DNA of 41,582 nucleotides from Ruminococcus sp. (GTDB lineage: Bacteria > Bacillota > Clostridia > Oscillospirales > Ruminococcaceae), in NCBI GenBank assembly GCA_017543595.1, contig JAFYFU010000003.1, positions 1-41,582 of the forward strand, read 5' to 3'. Under the pieces are notes generated by a model, which worked only from the letters and a program-made list of their open reading frames with translations, did no database searches and had not been told where the DNA came from. Positions 15,411 to 25,760 of the stretch are shown one piece after another; positions within the stretch are counted from its first letter, which is position 1; each line of letters begins with the position of its first letter. The translations under genes were made by a program, and so were the position numbers.

Positions 15411-16739
15411 TTATCTGTTGAGTATTACTTTGAAATTTCCGTCATGGTCGCATTTGAGGGTGAGAGTCTTGATATATTTGTTAAAAAATACTTCTTTTTC
15501 GTTATCGGAGGCAATAATCCTTGCCTCCTCATATATCTGCTGAACGAGGTCTTTTCCGTTGAGATATACAATATCGGGGAGGTATTTTTCAAGAATATCA
15601 AAAAGCACGGTACGCTTAAATTCATCTACATTTGCCGAGCAGAAATCATCTATTGAACAATAGTATATATCATGTTCGGAGAGGGCATTTTTAATGGCAA
15701 GTCCGCATTTTGCATATTCGTACATTACAAGGAATTTAGCCATAGGGAGCGAGGATATAAGACCCCAGTAATCGGAATCGCTTGAAACAAGAATAAATGA
15801 ATCTATGCCGTCATCGTAATAATTTCTGCATATTCCCGCCGTCATCATAATATCAACGAGGGATTTTCTGTCGGTAACACGCTGAACCTGAATATGTTCA
15901 ACGGGAATATTTGTAAAGTTATAAAGCCAGTTCCAAGCCCTTGTTGTATGGTAATCGTCATAAAGATATATTTTTTCAATTTTCGACATATTGTCGCTGT
16001 CAAGACCTTTAAGAACTGCATATAATTTATATACATCGGAATTTTCGCAGTCAACGGCAATAACTGCTCTGTTGCTCTGTTCAACGAAATCATAGATATT
16101 ATTTTTTGTTTCGATATGGGCATCACGGTATTTGGTATAGTCATCAAAATGGTCGTCATGCTGATGATAGAGAACACCGAGGAATTTTCCGTCAGTATAG
16201 AGAATACTTCCGCTGTCAACGGGCTGCCAGTGAATATACATCTGGAAAGGGTACTTGTCGATATTTGACATATACTTTTCAAATTCCTGTTTCATAACGC
16301 CCTTTTTGTTGTATCTCGGAATACAGAACAAATCTCTTATATAGGACCAGTTCACCCAGTCATAGAAAAGGTCGGAGCATTTGTCGATATTTTCTGTTAT
16401 AAGCTTTGCAATGTCAATCATATACTTTTCCGAGCGGTAGTTTACCTGAATGAGATTTATTCCCCATTTTTCGAGCTGTCTTATATTGTCTCTGTCATAC
16501 CAGTCGAGTTTGTCAAGATTTTTGAGGTTGAACCTCATTTCGTCATCGGTTTTCTTGAATTTCTGCAAAAGGGTTGTTCTTATTTTGCAGAGATATCTTA
16601 TAATCGTAGCAGGCTGATGAGCATAGAGTTTCTGTAAAGTATCGTGACATTCTTCATCATAACACTGTTCGATTATATGTTTTTTTACGCCTATCATGTA
16701 GGCAATTGTTGCAACAAGGTCTTTTTTGTCAACCGTCAT
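15411..16739 (-). CDS. NYN-domain (PIN-like) putative ribonuclease with a large unknown N-terminal region
   Basis: The 442-residue protein has a NYN domain at about residues 222-370. Acidic positions are Asp230 and Asn233 in AVIAVDCENSD, Asp296 in KSLVDIMMT and Asp321/Asp323 in ILVSSDSDYW. This is the PIN/FLAP-type arrangement that binds metal and cuts RNA. NYN proteins act in RNA processing and decay in other organisms. The first 220 residues are mostly helical and Tyr/Trp/Asp-rich with no family I recognise; the last 70 are also helical. No membrane or secretion signal is seen. SD GGAGGTG lies 5 nt before the ATG and a promoter is at 16794-16822. The gene stands alone and ends at a strong hairpin. 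The nuclease activity is inferred from the motif; substrate is unknown. Confidence 0.82.
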   Translation of the reverse strand: MTVDKKDLVATIAYMIGVKKHIIEQCYDEECHDTLQKLYAHQPATIIRYLCKIRTTLLQKFKKTDDEMRFNLKNLDKLDWYDRDNIRQLEKWGINLIQVNYRSEKYMIDIAKLITENIDKCSDLFYDWVNWSYIRDLFCIPRYNKKGVMKQEFEKYMSNIDKYPFQMYIHWQPVDSGSILYTDGKFLGVLYHQHDDHFDDYTKYRDAHIETKNNIYDFVEQSNRAVIAVDCENSDVYKLYAVLKGLDSDNMSKIEKIYLYDDYHTTRAWNWLYNFTNIPVEHIQVQRVTDRKSLVDIMMTAGICRNYYDDGIDSFILVSSDSDYWGLISSLPMAKFLVMYEYAKCGLAIKNALSEHDIYYCSIDDFCSANVDEFKRTVLFDILEKYLPDIVYLNGKDLVQQIYEEARIIASDNEKEVFFNKYIKTLTLKCDHDGNFKVILNR

Positions 16740-16793
16740 AATTGCACCTCCGTAAAATATTGATACTATGAAAAATCATAGATACCTGTAAAT

Positions 16794-16822
16794 ATTATAT
16801 CACATAATTAAATGATATTCAA
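16794..16822 (-). promoter_or_regulatory. Promoter of the NYN gene
   Basis: On the minus strand TTGAAT (16817-16822), a 17-nt spacer and TATAAT (16794-16799). A small hairpin CTATGA-AAAA-TCATAG (16766-16781) lies in the leader. Confidence 0.75.
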
Positions 16823-16935
16823 CTATATTTTATGTGTAAATTTGATGAAATTTATTAATTCTTGTGATTTTTATTTTATTTTTGCTCCAAAAGTTAAAAA
16901 GAGTGATGAAAAAGCAGAAAAATTTATCCTTTCTC

Positions 16936-16964
16936 TTGACAGACCGATACAAATATGTTATAAT
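16936..16964 (+). promoter_or_regulatory. Upstream promoter of the V-ATPase region
   Basis: TTGACA (16936-16941), a 17-nt spacer and TATAAT (16959-16964). It drives a transcript that meets a terminator-like hairpin about 50 nt later. From 16823 to 16935 I see only AT-rich sequence. Confidence 0.8.
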
Positions 16965-16970
16965 TGTCAT

Positions 16971-17022
16971 ATCGGTATACAAATCCGGCAAGGGAGCTGT
17001 CTGTAGGAGTAGCTCTTTTTTT
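16971..17022 (+). ncRNA. Candidate small RNA or attenuated leader upstream of the V-ATPase operon
   Basis: From the likely start near 16971 the sequence runs 52 nt to GGGAGCT (16992-16998) pairing with AGCTCTT (17011-17017) around a 12-nt loop, followed by a seven-T run (17016-17022). It carries no SD-started frame. Either it is a free small RNA or an attenuator that lets some transcripts read into ntpF. I could not assign it to a known RNA family. Confidence 0.4.
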
Positions 17023-17045
17023 GTATATCCGTATATTTTTGCTTT

Positions 17046-17136
17046 GGTCATTTAAAGCGGAGGTGAGATTATACGGCTTGACATTTCATGAAAAGCGTGA
17101 TATAATCAATATAAAACAAATGACCATAAGTCATTT
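17046..17136 (+). promoter_or_regulatory. Main V-ATPase promoter flanked by GGTCATTT repeats
   Basis: TTGACA (17078-17083), a 17-nt spacer and TATAAT (17101-17106). GGTCATTT at 17046-17053 is the exact inverse of AAATGACC at 17118-17125, and a third arm AGTCATTT (17129-17136) makes a short hairpin with the latter in the leader. The first two arms bracket the promoter, as expected for an operator or looped regulator. Confidence 0.7.
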
Positions 17137-17154
17137 TTGAGAAGGAGGTATATG

Positions 17155-17466
17155 ATGTCGTCTGAAACCGTTAAAAAAATTCTTCTCGCAGAGGCGCAGT
17201 CCGACAAGAAAAATGCCGAGGCAAGACGCAAAAGTGAGGAGATAATAAGCGATGCAGAAAGATATTCGTCAATAGCCGTTCAGAAAAAACTCGGCGAGGC
17301 TAATACCGAACTCAGTCGGAAACGTTCGGAAAATGCAAAAAAGCTTGAGGAATATACCCGAAAAGCCGATGACGAATGTTCAAAGCTTATATCGGAAATC
17401 GAGATAAGTGCCGTCAAAAATTCCGATAAAGCCGTTGATGCCGTTATAAACGGCTTTTTTACATGA
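17155..17466 (+). CDS. ntpF: V-type ATPase stalk subunit (NtpF, G/H-type)
   Basis: This is a small (103 residues), almost entirely helical, charged protein (KKNAEARRKSEEIISDAERY and onwards). It matches the peripheral-stalk subunit that pairs with subunit E to hold the V1 head against the membrane part. The coiled-coil heptads run through most of the length. I chose the second of two adjacent ATGs (17155) because it is 6 nt from GGAGG, while the first is only 3 nt away; either is possible. It is the first gene of the operon, followed after 23 nt by ntpI, matching the Enterococcus order F-I-K-E-C-G-A-B-D. Sequence motifs alone are weak in this family; the position makes the call safe. Confidence 0.9.
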   Translation: MSSETVKKILLAEAQSDKKNAEARRKSEEIISDAERYSSIAVQKKLGEANTELSRKRSENAKKLEEYTRKADDECSKLISEIEISAVKNSDKAVDAVINGFFT

Positions 17467-17470
17467 AAAG

Positions 17471-17486
17471 GAGGAGAGTGATGTAA
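17471..17486 (+). promoter_or_regulatory. SD followed by a minimal start-stop (ATGTAA) before ntpI
   Basis: GGAGGAGAGTG is followed at optimal distance by ATG-TAA (17481-17486), and the ntpI ATG lies 4 nt after that stop at 17490. Ribosomes may initiate on the two-codon frame and then reinitiate at ntpI, which could set the low subunit I level. See findings. Confidence 0.5.
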
Positions 17487-17489
17487 CAA

Positions 17490-19929
<2,440 letters not shown>

Positions 19930-19940
19930 GGAGGTACAAA

Positions 19941-20534
19941 ATGGCAGGAATAGACGATATCCTGAATATCATTGAAACCCAGCAGAAACAGACTGAACAG
20001 AGCATAATTTCCGCTGCCGAAAGAAAAGCCGCCGCCATTAAAAAAGACGGTGACGAAAAAGCCCTCAGAGCCTATGAGGAATATATGAAAAGGGCAGGCG
20101 AACAGGCTGACAGGGATTTTGAAAATGCCTGCAAATCGGCAGATGCGGAAATGAAAAGGCGTATTCTTGCGTGTAAGGTCAGATGCATAGATTCCGTTAT
20201 CGACAAAACGGTTGAAAAACTCAGGAATCTCCCCGATGAAGAATATTTCGCACTTCTTGAAAAGCTTGCGGTAAAGCTTATCCGCAAGGGTGACGGAGTT
20301 ATATCTCTCAGCGGAAAAGATTTGAAACGTGTCACAAAGGATTTTGAAAAAAATCTTAACGAATCCGCAAAGAAGAAAAACGGCAGTATAAAGCTTTCCG
20401 ATGTTCCTGCGGATATAGATGACGGATTTGTGCTTTCTTACGGTCTTATCTCCGAAAATTGCAGTTTCCGTGCAGTAATGGAGGCTGACAAGGACAGTGT
20501 AAGAGATACCGCCGCAAAAGTTTTGTTCGGGTAG
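19941..20534 (+). CDS. ntpE: V-type ATPase peripheral stalk subunit E
   Basis: Subunit E pairs with the small stalk protein to connect the A/B head with subunit I. The 197-residue protein has a long N-terminal helix (IDDILNIIETQQKQTEQSII onwards, residues 1-110, strongly charged), and a compact alpha/beta C-terminal part ending in SLSGKD, DIDDGFVLSYG and FRAVME. This split of helix and globular head is the family layout. GAGG lies 8-9 nt before the ATG, and it starts 11 nt after ntpK. It ends with TAG, immediately followed by GTAGGTG that leads into ntpC. This is a natural UAG stop inside a functional operon, which matters for judging the TAG in the GH5 gene. Confidence 0.94.
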   Translation: MAGIDDILNIIETQQKQTEQSIISAAERKAAAIKKDGDEKALRAYEEYMKRAGEQADRDFENACKSADAEMKRRILACKVRCIDSVIDKTVEKLRNLPDEEYFALLEKLAVKLIRKGDGVISLSGKDLKRVTKDFEKNLNESAKKKNGSIKLSDVPADIDDGFVLSYGLISENCSFRAVMEADKDSVRDTAAKVLFG

Positions 20535-20544
20535 GTGAATATCT

Positions 20545-21489
20545 ATGGGCGGAACAAAATATGCAAAGGCAGTCGCCGCAATAAAGGCTATGGAGAATTT
20601 TTTCCTGACTCACAGCGATATTGAACAGCTTATAAATGCATCGGGAAAGGCTGAAATGAACTCGATTCTTGCATCGAAAAAATCAGGCGGTGCGGAAACG
20701 GATTCCCTTGAATCGGTCTGGAATACCCTTATGGACTATGCACCCGAATGTCAGGAACTTAAAATTCTGCTGTACAAAAATGATTTTCATAACCTTAAAG
20801 CGGCTCTCAAATCAATGATATCAGGCAGAGAACCCGATAAATATTATATAAAGCCGTCAAATCTGAACCTTGAAAGCCTCAAAGAAATACTCTCGTCAAA
20901 AGAGTACGAAAGACTTCCCGAATATATGAGGAAAACCGCAGAGGAGGCTTATAAGCTCATAACAAAGACCCTTGACGGACAGCTTGCGGATTCGCTTATA
21001 GACTGCGATACCCTGAAAGCTTTGCAGACGGCTGCCGAAAAAACCAAAAGCAGTTTCATGATTGAATATGCACTTCTGAATACTGTCTGTGCGGATATAA
21101 AAACCGCTTACCGCTGCTGTAAAATGAAAAAATCCATGAGTTTCACGGAAACCGCATTGTGCGGCAGCAGGGAACTTGAAAAGGACGGTCTTGTCCGTGC
21201 GGTCATGGGGGGCATGGAAACGCTTACATCTTTCCTTGAAAATTCCTCATACGGAGATGCGGCAAGACTTCTCGAAAAATCCACGGCACAGTTTGAAAAA
21301 TGGTGCGATGATGTCATAACGGAACTTGCGGAGCAGGCACGTATGCAGTCATTCGGCTTTGAACCGCTTGCGGCTTACTATATAGCGGCGGAAGCCGAAA
21401 TAAAAAATCTGCGTATACTTTCGGTATGCAAGGAATTTGGCGCAGACAGGGAAACAGTCACGGAAAGGATGAGAAAGCTTTATGTCTGA
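20545..21489 (+). CDS. ntpC: V-type ATPase subunit C (d-type, ring-capping)
   Basis: Subunit C (d in eukaryotes) sits like a funnel on top of the K-ring and connects it to the central shaft made of D and F. The 314-residue, mainly helical and soluble protein has no membrane segment. Family-type segments include ELKILLYKNDFHNLKAALK and, near the C-terminus, FGFEPLAAYYIAAEAEIKN and LRILSVCKEFG, which are the most conserved in this family. SD is weak (GTAGGTG), and the ATG lies 11 nt after the ntpE TAG. The stop overlaps the ntpG start by 8 nt. Identity rests on these motifs and on the operon position between E and F-type subunits. Confidence 0.93.
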   Translation: MGGTKYAKAVAAIKAMENFFLTHSDIEQLINASGKAEMNSILASKKSGGAETDSLESVWNTLMDYAPECQELKILLYKNDFHNLKAALKSMISGREPDKYYIKPSNLNLESLKEILSSKEYERLPEYMRKTAEEAYKLITKTLDGQLADSLIDCDTLKALQTAAEKTKSSFMIEYALLNTVCADIKTAYRCCKMKKSMSFTETALCGSRELEKDGLVRAVMGGMETLTSFLENSSYGDAARLLEKSTAQFEKWCDDVITELAEQARMQSFGFEPLAAYYIAAEAEIKNLRILSVCKEFGADRETVTERMRKLYV

Positions 21490-21802
21490 ACCTTACAAAA
21501 CAGCCGTTATCGGCGATACGGCAAGCGTTTCGGGATTTGCGGCACTTGGTCTTTCGGTATTCCGTGAAACAGAACCCGAAAGAATTTCAAAGCTGATAAA
21601 CAGGCTTGCGGCAAATAATTTTGCGGTTATTTACATCACAGAACCCGCCGCAGCCCTTGTCGGCGATACAATAAAAAAATACAGGAGCAGTCCTCTGCCG
21701 TCAATTGTGCTTATTCCTGCGATTGAGGGCAACACGGGGGACGGAATGAGAGCCTTGCACGAAGCTGTCGAAAAGGCAGTAGGCTCGGATATTCTCAACT
21801 AA
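21482..21802 (+). CDS. ntpG: V-type ATPase central shaft subunit F (NtpG)
   Basis: This 106-residue soluble protein is the small shaft subunit that accompanies D. It begins [20 protein letters not shown], the conserved strand-loop of the F family, followed by [11 protein letters not shown] and PSIVLIPA, typical of the CheY-like Rossmann fold. It starts inside the last codons of ntpC (8-nt overlap). ntpA follows 14 nt after the stop, with AAAGGGGTG as SD. In Enterococcus nomenclature this gene is ntpG; in archaeal and Thermus nomenclature it is atpF. Nothing unusual is seen in the sequence. Confidence 0.93.
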   Translation: MSEPYKTAVIGDTASVSGFAALGLSVFRETEPERISKLINRLAANNFAVIYITEPAAALVGDTIKKYRSSPLPSIVLIPAIEGNTGDGMRALHEAVEKAVGSDILN

Positions 21803-21816
21803 AAGGGGTGTATATA

Positions 21817-23586
21817 TTGAGCAGTAAAGGAACAATCGTTAAAATCTCCGGTCCTCTTGTTGTTGCGGAGGGCATGAGAGATGCAAATATGTTTGACGTT
21901 GTTCGTGTAAGCGAAAAGCGTCTTATAGGCGAAATAATCGAAATGCACGGTGACCGTGCGTCTGTACAGGTATATGAGGAAACGGCAGGTCTCGGCACAG
22001 GCGAAGGCGTTGAATCCACGGGTGAACCCATGAGTGCGGAACTCGGTCCGGGTCTTATAGGAAGTATCTATGACGGAATACAGCGTCCGCTTGACGATAT
22101 AAGAAGAATCAGCGGAAACAACCTTGCAAGAGGCGTTGAAGTACCGTCACTTAAAAGAGATAAAAAATGGAATTTCACTCCCACGGTCAAAGAGGGCGAT
22201 ATTGTCGAGGGCGGAGATGTTATCGGCACTGTCCCCGAAACGGATATAGTTCTCCATAAAATAATGATTCCCAACGGAATAAAAGGCACTGTAAAGAGCA
22301 TTAAAGAGGGAGAATTTACCATTGATGAAGCTGTCTGCACAGTCGATACGGGCAAGGAAACAAAGGAAATAAAAATGTTCCAGAAATGGGCAGTAAGAAA
22401 GGGCAGACCCTATAAAAAGAAACTTTCTCCCGATATGCCTCTTGTAACAGGTCAGAGAGTTGTTGACTGTCTTTTCCCGATTGCAAAGGGAGGCGTTGCA
22501 GCTATTCCCGGACCTTTCGGAAGCGGTAAGACCGTTACCCAGCACCAGCTTGCAAAATGGGCTGAGGCTGATATCATAGTATATATCGGCTGCGGAGAGC
22601 GTGGAAACGAAATGACGGACGTTCTCAACGAGTTCCCCGAACTTATTGACCCGAAAACAGGCAAATCCCTTATGGAAAGAACCGTTCTTATTGCAAATAC
22701 TTCTGATATGCCCGTTGCAGCCCGTGAAGCCTCTGTCTATACGGGTATCACGATAGCGGAATATTACCGTGATATGGGCTATTCTGTTGCACTTATGGCA
22801 GATTCAACATCACGCTGGGCGGAGGCTCTGCGTGAGATGTCGGGACGACTTGAAGAAATGCCCGGTGATGAGGGCTATCCCGCATATCTCGGAAGCCGAC
22901 TTGCACAGTTCTATGAAAGGGCAGGTCGTGTAATATCCACAGGTTCAAAGGGCAGAGAGGGCGCATTGTCGGTAATCGGTGCGGTATCTCCTCCGGGCGG
23001 TGATATATCCGAACCCGTGTCGCAGGCTACTCTCCGAATAGTAAAAGTTTTCTGGGGACTTGATGCGAACCTTGCTTATCAGAGGCATTTCCCTGCAATA
23101 AACTGGCTTACGAGCTATTCACTGTATGCCGATTCGCTTTCAAACTGGTATGACAACAATGTCTCAAAAGACTGGGTAAAATCAAGGGCGAGATTTATGA
23201 GTATCCTCCATGACGAAGCCGAACTCAAAGAAATTGTAAAGCTTATCGGTATGGACGCACTTTCCGCAAATGACAGGCTTAAAATGGAAACGGCACGTTC
23301 TATCCGTGAGGACTTCCTGCACCAGCTTGCTTTCCATGAAGTCGATACCTATACAAGCCTTAAAAAACAGCTTTACATGATGAAATTAATACTCGGTTTC
23401 AATGACGAGGCACTTGACGCACTTGCAAAGGGTGCGGACATAGAAGAAGTCGCAGAACTCCCTGTTCGTGAAAAAATAGGACGTTTCAAGTACGTTGAGG
23501 AAAAAAATACAGATTCCGAATACGATAAGCTTTACGTTGAAATATCCGAAGAACTTCACAGACTTCTTGAAAAGGAGGCAGACTGA
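21817..23586 (+). CDS. ntpA: V-type ATPase catalytic subunit A
   Basis: Subunit A binds and hydrolyses ATP at the A/B interfaces of the V1 head. The 589-residue length is normal and includes the bulge or non-homologous region (about residues 110-195, [18 protein letters not shown]) that separates A from F-type beta. Walker A GPFGSGKT is near 232-239, with the catalytic glutamate in [13 protein letters not shown] and the [32 protein letters not shown] and [15 protein letters not shown] segments. I chose TTG at 21817 ([11 protein letters not shown]) over the GTG at 21808, because the latter lies inside the SD (AAAAGGGGTG). Its TGA stop overlaps the ntpB start by 1 nt. Confidence 0.97.
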   Translation: MSSKGTIVKISGPLVVAEGMRDANMFDVVRVSEKRLIGEIIEMHGDRASVQVYEETAGLGTGEGVESTGEPMSAELGPGLIGSIYDGIQRPLDDIRRISGNNLARGVEVPSLKRDKKWNFTPTVKEGDIVEGGDVIGTVPETDIVLHKIMIPNGIKGTVKSIKEGEFTIDEAVCTVDTGKETKEIKMFQKWAVRKGRPYKKKLSPDMPLVTGQRVVDCLFPIAKGGVAAIPGPFGSGKTVTQHQLAKWAEADIIVYIGCGERGNEMTDVLNEFPELIDPKTGKSLMERTVLIANTSDMPVAAREASVYTGITIAEYYRDMGYSVALMADSTSRWAEALREMSGRLEEMPGDEGYPAYLGSRLAQFYERAGRVISTGSKGREGALSVIGAVSPPGGDISEPVSQATLRIVKVFWGLDANLAYQRHFPAINWLTSYSLYADSLSNWYDNNVSKDWVKSRARFMSILHDEAELKEIVKLIGMDALSANDRLKMETARSIREDFLHQLAFHEVDTYTSLKKQLYMMKLILGFNDEALDALAKGADIEEVAELPVREKIGRFKYVEEKNTDSEYDKLYVEISEELHRLLEKEAD

Positions 23587-24959
23587 TGCCAAGAGAATAC
23601 AGAACTATTGAAGAAGCCGCAGGTCCTCTTTTGCTTGTAAAGGACGTTGAAAATGTAACTTACGGCGAACTTGCGGAAATAAGACTTAAAAACGGCGAAA
23701 AAAGAAGATGCCGTGTCCTCGAAATCAACGGCACGGACGCACTCGTTCAGCTTTTTGAAAATGCCGCAGGAATAAATTTACAGGACAGTGCGGTAGTATT
23801 TTCGGGACACCAGATGGAACTCGGCGTTTCGGAAGATATGCTCGGCAGAGTTTTTGACGGTCTCGGCAGACCTATTGATGACGGTCCCGAAATAATCCCC
23901 GATATGCGAATGGACGTAAACGGCTTGCCCATGAATCCCGTTGCAAGAAAATATCCGCAGGAATTTATACAGACAGGTGTTTCGGCAATAGACGGACTCA
24001 ATACCCTTGTAAGAGGTCAGAAGCTCCCGATATTCTCGGCGAGCGGACTTCCTCACGCACAGCTTGCCGCACAGATTGCAAGACAGGCAAGGGTTCTCGG
24101 CGACAACAAACAGTTTGCCGTTGTGTTTGCGGCTATGGGTATAACTTTTGAGGAATCCGAATATTTCGTGCAGTCATTCAAGGAGACAGGCGCACTTGAC
24201 AGAACGGTACTTTTTGTAAACCTTGCGAACGATTCGGCTATTGAACGTCTTGCAACTCCGAAAATGGCACTTACCGCTGCGGAATATCTTGCATTTCAGA
24301 AGGGTATGCACGTTCTCGTAATATTGACCGATATAACCAACTATGCGGACGCTCTGCGTGAAGTATCAGCCGCAAGAAAAGAAGTCCCCGGCAGACGAGG
24401 CTATCCCGGCTATATGTATACCGACCTTGCGTCACTTTATGAGCGTGCAGGCAGACTTGACGGCTGTAACGGAAGTATAACAATGATACCTATTCTCACC
24501 ATGCCCGAAGACGACAAGACCCACCCGATTCCCGACCTTACGGGATATATCACAGAGGGACAGATAATTCTCTCCCGTGAGCTTTACAGAAAGGGTATAA
24601 ATCCGCCTGTTGACGTTCTCCCGTCACTTTCAAGACTTAAAGATAAAGGTATAGGCAAGGGAAAAACCCGTGCAGACCATTCCGATACCATGAACCAGCT
24701 TTTCTCGGCATATGCAAGAGGAAAAGACGCAAAGGAACTCATGGTTGTACTCGGTGAGGCTGCGCTTACCCCGACAGATTTGATTTATGCAAAGTTTGCG
24801 GACGAATTTGAGAAAAAATATGTTTCTCAGGGCTTTGACAACAACAGGAGCATTGAAGAAACTCTTTCAATCGGCTGGGAACTCCTCAGACTTCTCCCAA
24901 GGAGCGAATTAAGACGTATCAGAGAGGAATATCTCGTAAAATACTATGACGGACAGTGA
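23586..24959 (+). CDS. ntpB: V-type ATPase regulatory subunit B
   Basis: Subunit B alternates with A in the hexameric head; it binds nucleotide poorly and has lost the Walker A lysine pattern. In its place stands the sequence [17 protein letters not shown] (about residues 148-164), which is the hallmark of B subunits. Further marks are [14 protein letters not shown], the arginine-containing [21 protein letters not shown] and [22 protein letters not shown]. The 457-residue length is standard. AGGAGG lies 8 nt before the ATG, inside the end of ntpA. ntpD follows after 10 nt. The gene looks complete with nothing odd. Confidence 0.97.
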   Translation: MPREYRTIEEAAGPLLLVKDVENVTYGELAEIRLKNGEKRRCRVLEINGTDALVQLFENAAGINLQDSAVVFSGHQMELGVSEDMLGRVFDGLGRPIDDGPEIIPDMRMDVNGLPMNPVARKYPQEFIQTGVSAIDGLNTLVRGQKLPIFSASGLPHAQLAAQIARQARVLGDNKQFAVVFAAMGITFEESEYFVQSFKETGALDRTVLFVNLANDSAIERLATPKMALTAAEYLAFQKGMHVLVILTDITNYADALREVSAARKEVPGRRGYPGYMYTDLASLYERAGRLDGCNGSITMIPILTMPEDDKTHPIPDLTGYITEGQIILSRELYRKGINPPVDVLPSLSRLKDKGIGKGKTRADHSDTMNQLFSAYARGKDAKELMVVLGEAALTPTDLIYAKFADEFEKKYVSQGFDNNRSIEETLSIGWELLRLLPRSELRRIREEYLVKYYDGQ

Positions 24960-24969
24960 GGTGTGAACA

Positions 24970-25620
24970 TTGGCAAGACTTAATGTTAATCCCACACGAA
25001 TGGAACTGAGCAAGCTGAAAAAAAAATTGCAGTCCGCAAGGCGAGGTCACAAGCTCCTTAAAGACAAGCGTGATGAGCTTATGAGACAGTTTATGATACT
25101 CATAAAGGAAAACCGTCAGCTTCGTTCCGAAGTCGAAAAAGCCATAGGCGAATCAAATCGTTATATGGCTGTTGCAGGTTCAGTCATGCAGAGGGAAGTC
25201 CTTGAAACGGCTTTAATGCTCCCGAAGCAGGAAGTTGAACTCGAAGTAAGCGAAAAGAACGTCATGAGCGTTTATATTCCCGTTTTCAGTCCGAAGTACC
25301 GCACAGACGATACGAATGACATTTATTCATACGGTACGGCATTTACTTCAATAGACCTTGACGGTGCGGTAAGTTCTTTAAGCGAGGTCTTTCCGAAAAT
25401 GATAAGGCTTGCCGAAATAGAAAAGGCTTGTCAGCTTATGGCGGACGAAATAGAAAAAACCCGCAGGCGTGTAAATGCCCTTGAACATATCATGATTCCC
25501 GACTATGAAGAAACGATAAAATATATAACTATGAAACTCTCCGAAAATGAGAGAAGTACAACAACTTCTCTCATGAAAGTAAAAGATATGGTTTTAAAAC
25601 AAAGCCACGACTTTAATTAA
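24970..25620 (+). CDS. ntpD: V-type ATPase central shaft subunit D
   Basis: Subunit D forms the long coiled-coil axle that turns within the A3B3 head. The 216-residue sequence begins ARLNVNPTRMELSKLKKKL, the typical start, and goes on with ARRGHKLLKDKRDELMRQF. The C-terminal arm contains EIEKTRRRVNALEHIMIPDY, the best conserved segment. It ends with a helical tail rich in Lys and Ser. The start is TTG, with GAGGTG 7 nt upstream. As last gene of the operon it is followed by a hairpin terminator at 25627. The ntpH and ntpJ genes that follow in E. hirae are not present, so no potassium transporter is linked here. Confidence 0.96.
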   Translation: MARLNVNPTRMELSKLKKKLQSARRGHKLLKDKRDELMRQFMILIKENRQLRSEVEKAIGESNRYMAVAGSVMQREVLETALMLPKQEVELEVSEKNVMSVYIPVFSPKYRTDDTNDIYSYGTAFTSIDLDGAVSSLSEVFPKMIRLAEIEKACQLMADEIEKTRRRVNALEHIMIPDYEETIKYITMKLSENERSTTTSLMKVKDMVLKQSHDFN

Positions 25621-25626
25621 TATTTT

Positions 25627-25655
25627 TCCCCTGTCATTAGGGCAGGGGATTTTTT
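25627..25655 (+). terminator. Terminator of the V-ATPase operon
   Basis: TCCCCTG and CAGGGGA form the stem around TCATTAGGG, followed by six Ts. Confidence 0.88.
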
Positions 25656-25669
25656 AATCTAAAAAACTA

Positions 25670-25698
25670 TTGACATTCCTAAAATAAAATGATACAAT
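25670..25698 (+). promoter_or_regulatory. Promoter of the GH5 gene
   Basis: TTGACA (25670-25675), a 17-nt spacer and TACAAT (25693-25698). The leader to 25760 contains the small hairpin CAATAT-TTGCGG-ATATTG. This shows that the gene starts at 25761, not at the in-frame ATG at 25689, which lies between the two boxes. Confidence 0.82.
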
Positions 25699-25760
25699 AT
25701 ATATACAATATTTGCGGATATTGCACGGCACAGCAATACTGCATGAGAGGGGAACTTAAT

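Noticed and set aside
16812-17055. Short plus-strand frames in the gap before the V-ATPase operon
   Set aside because: They have no SD, cross the promoter and hairpin, and have biased AT-driven composition.
25689-25760. Upstream ATG of the GH5 gene giving a 24-residue N-terminal extension
   Set aside because: It lies between the -35 and -10 boxes and has no SD. The signal peptide begins cleanly at the ATG at 25761.
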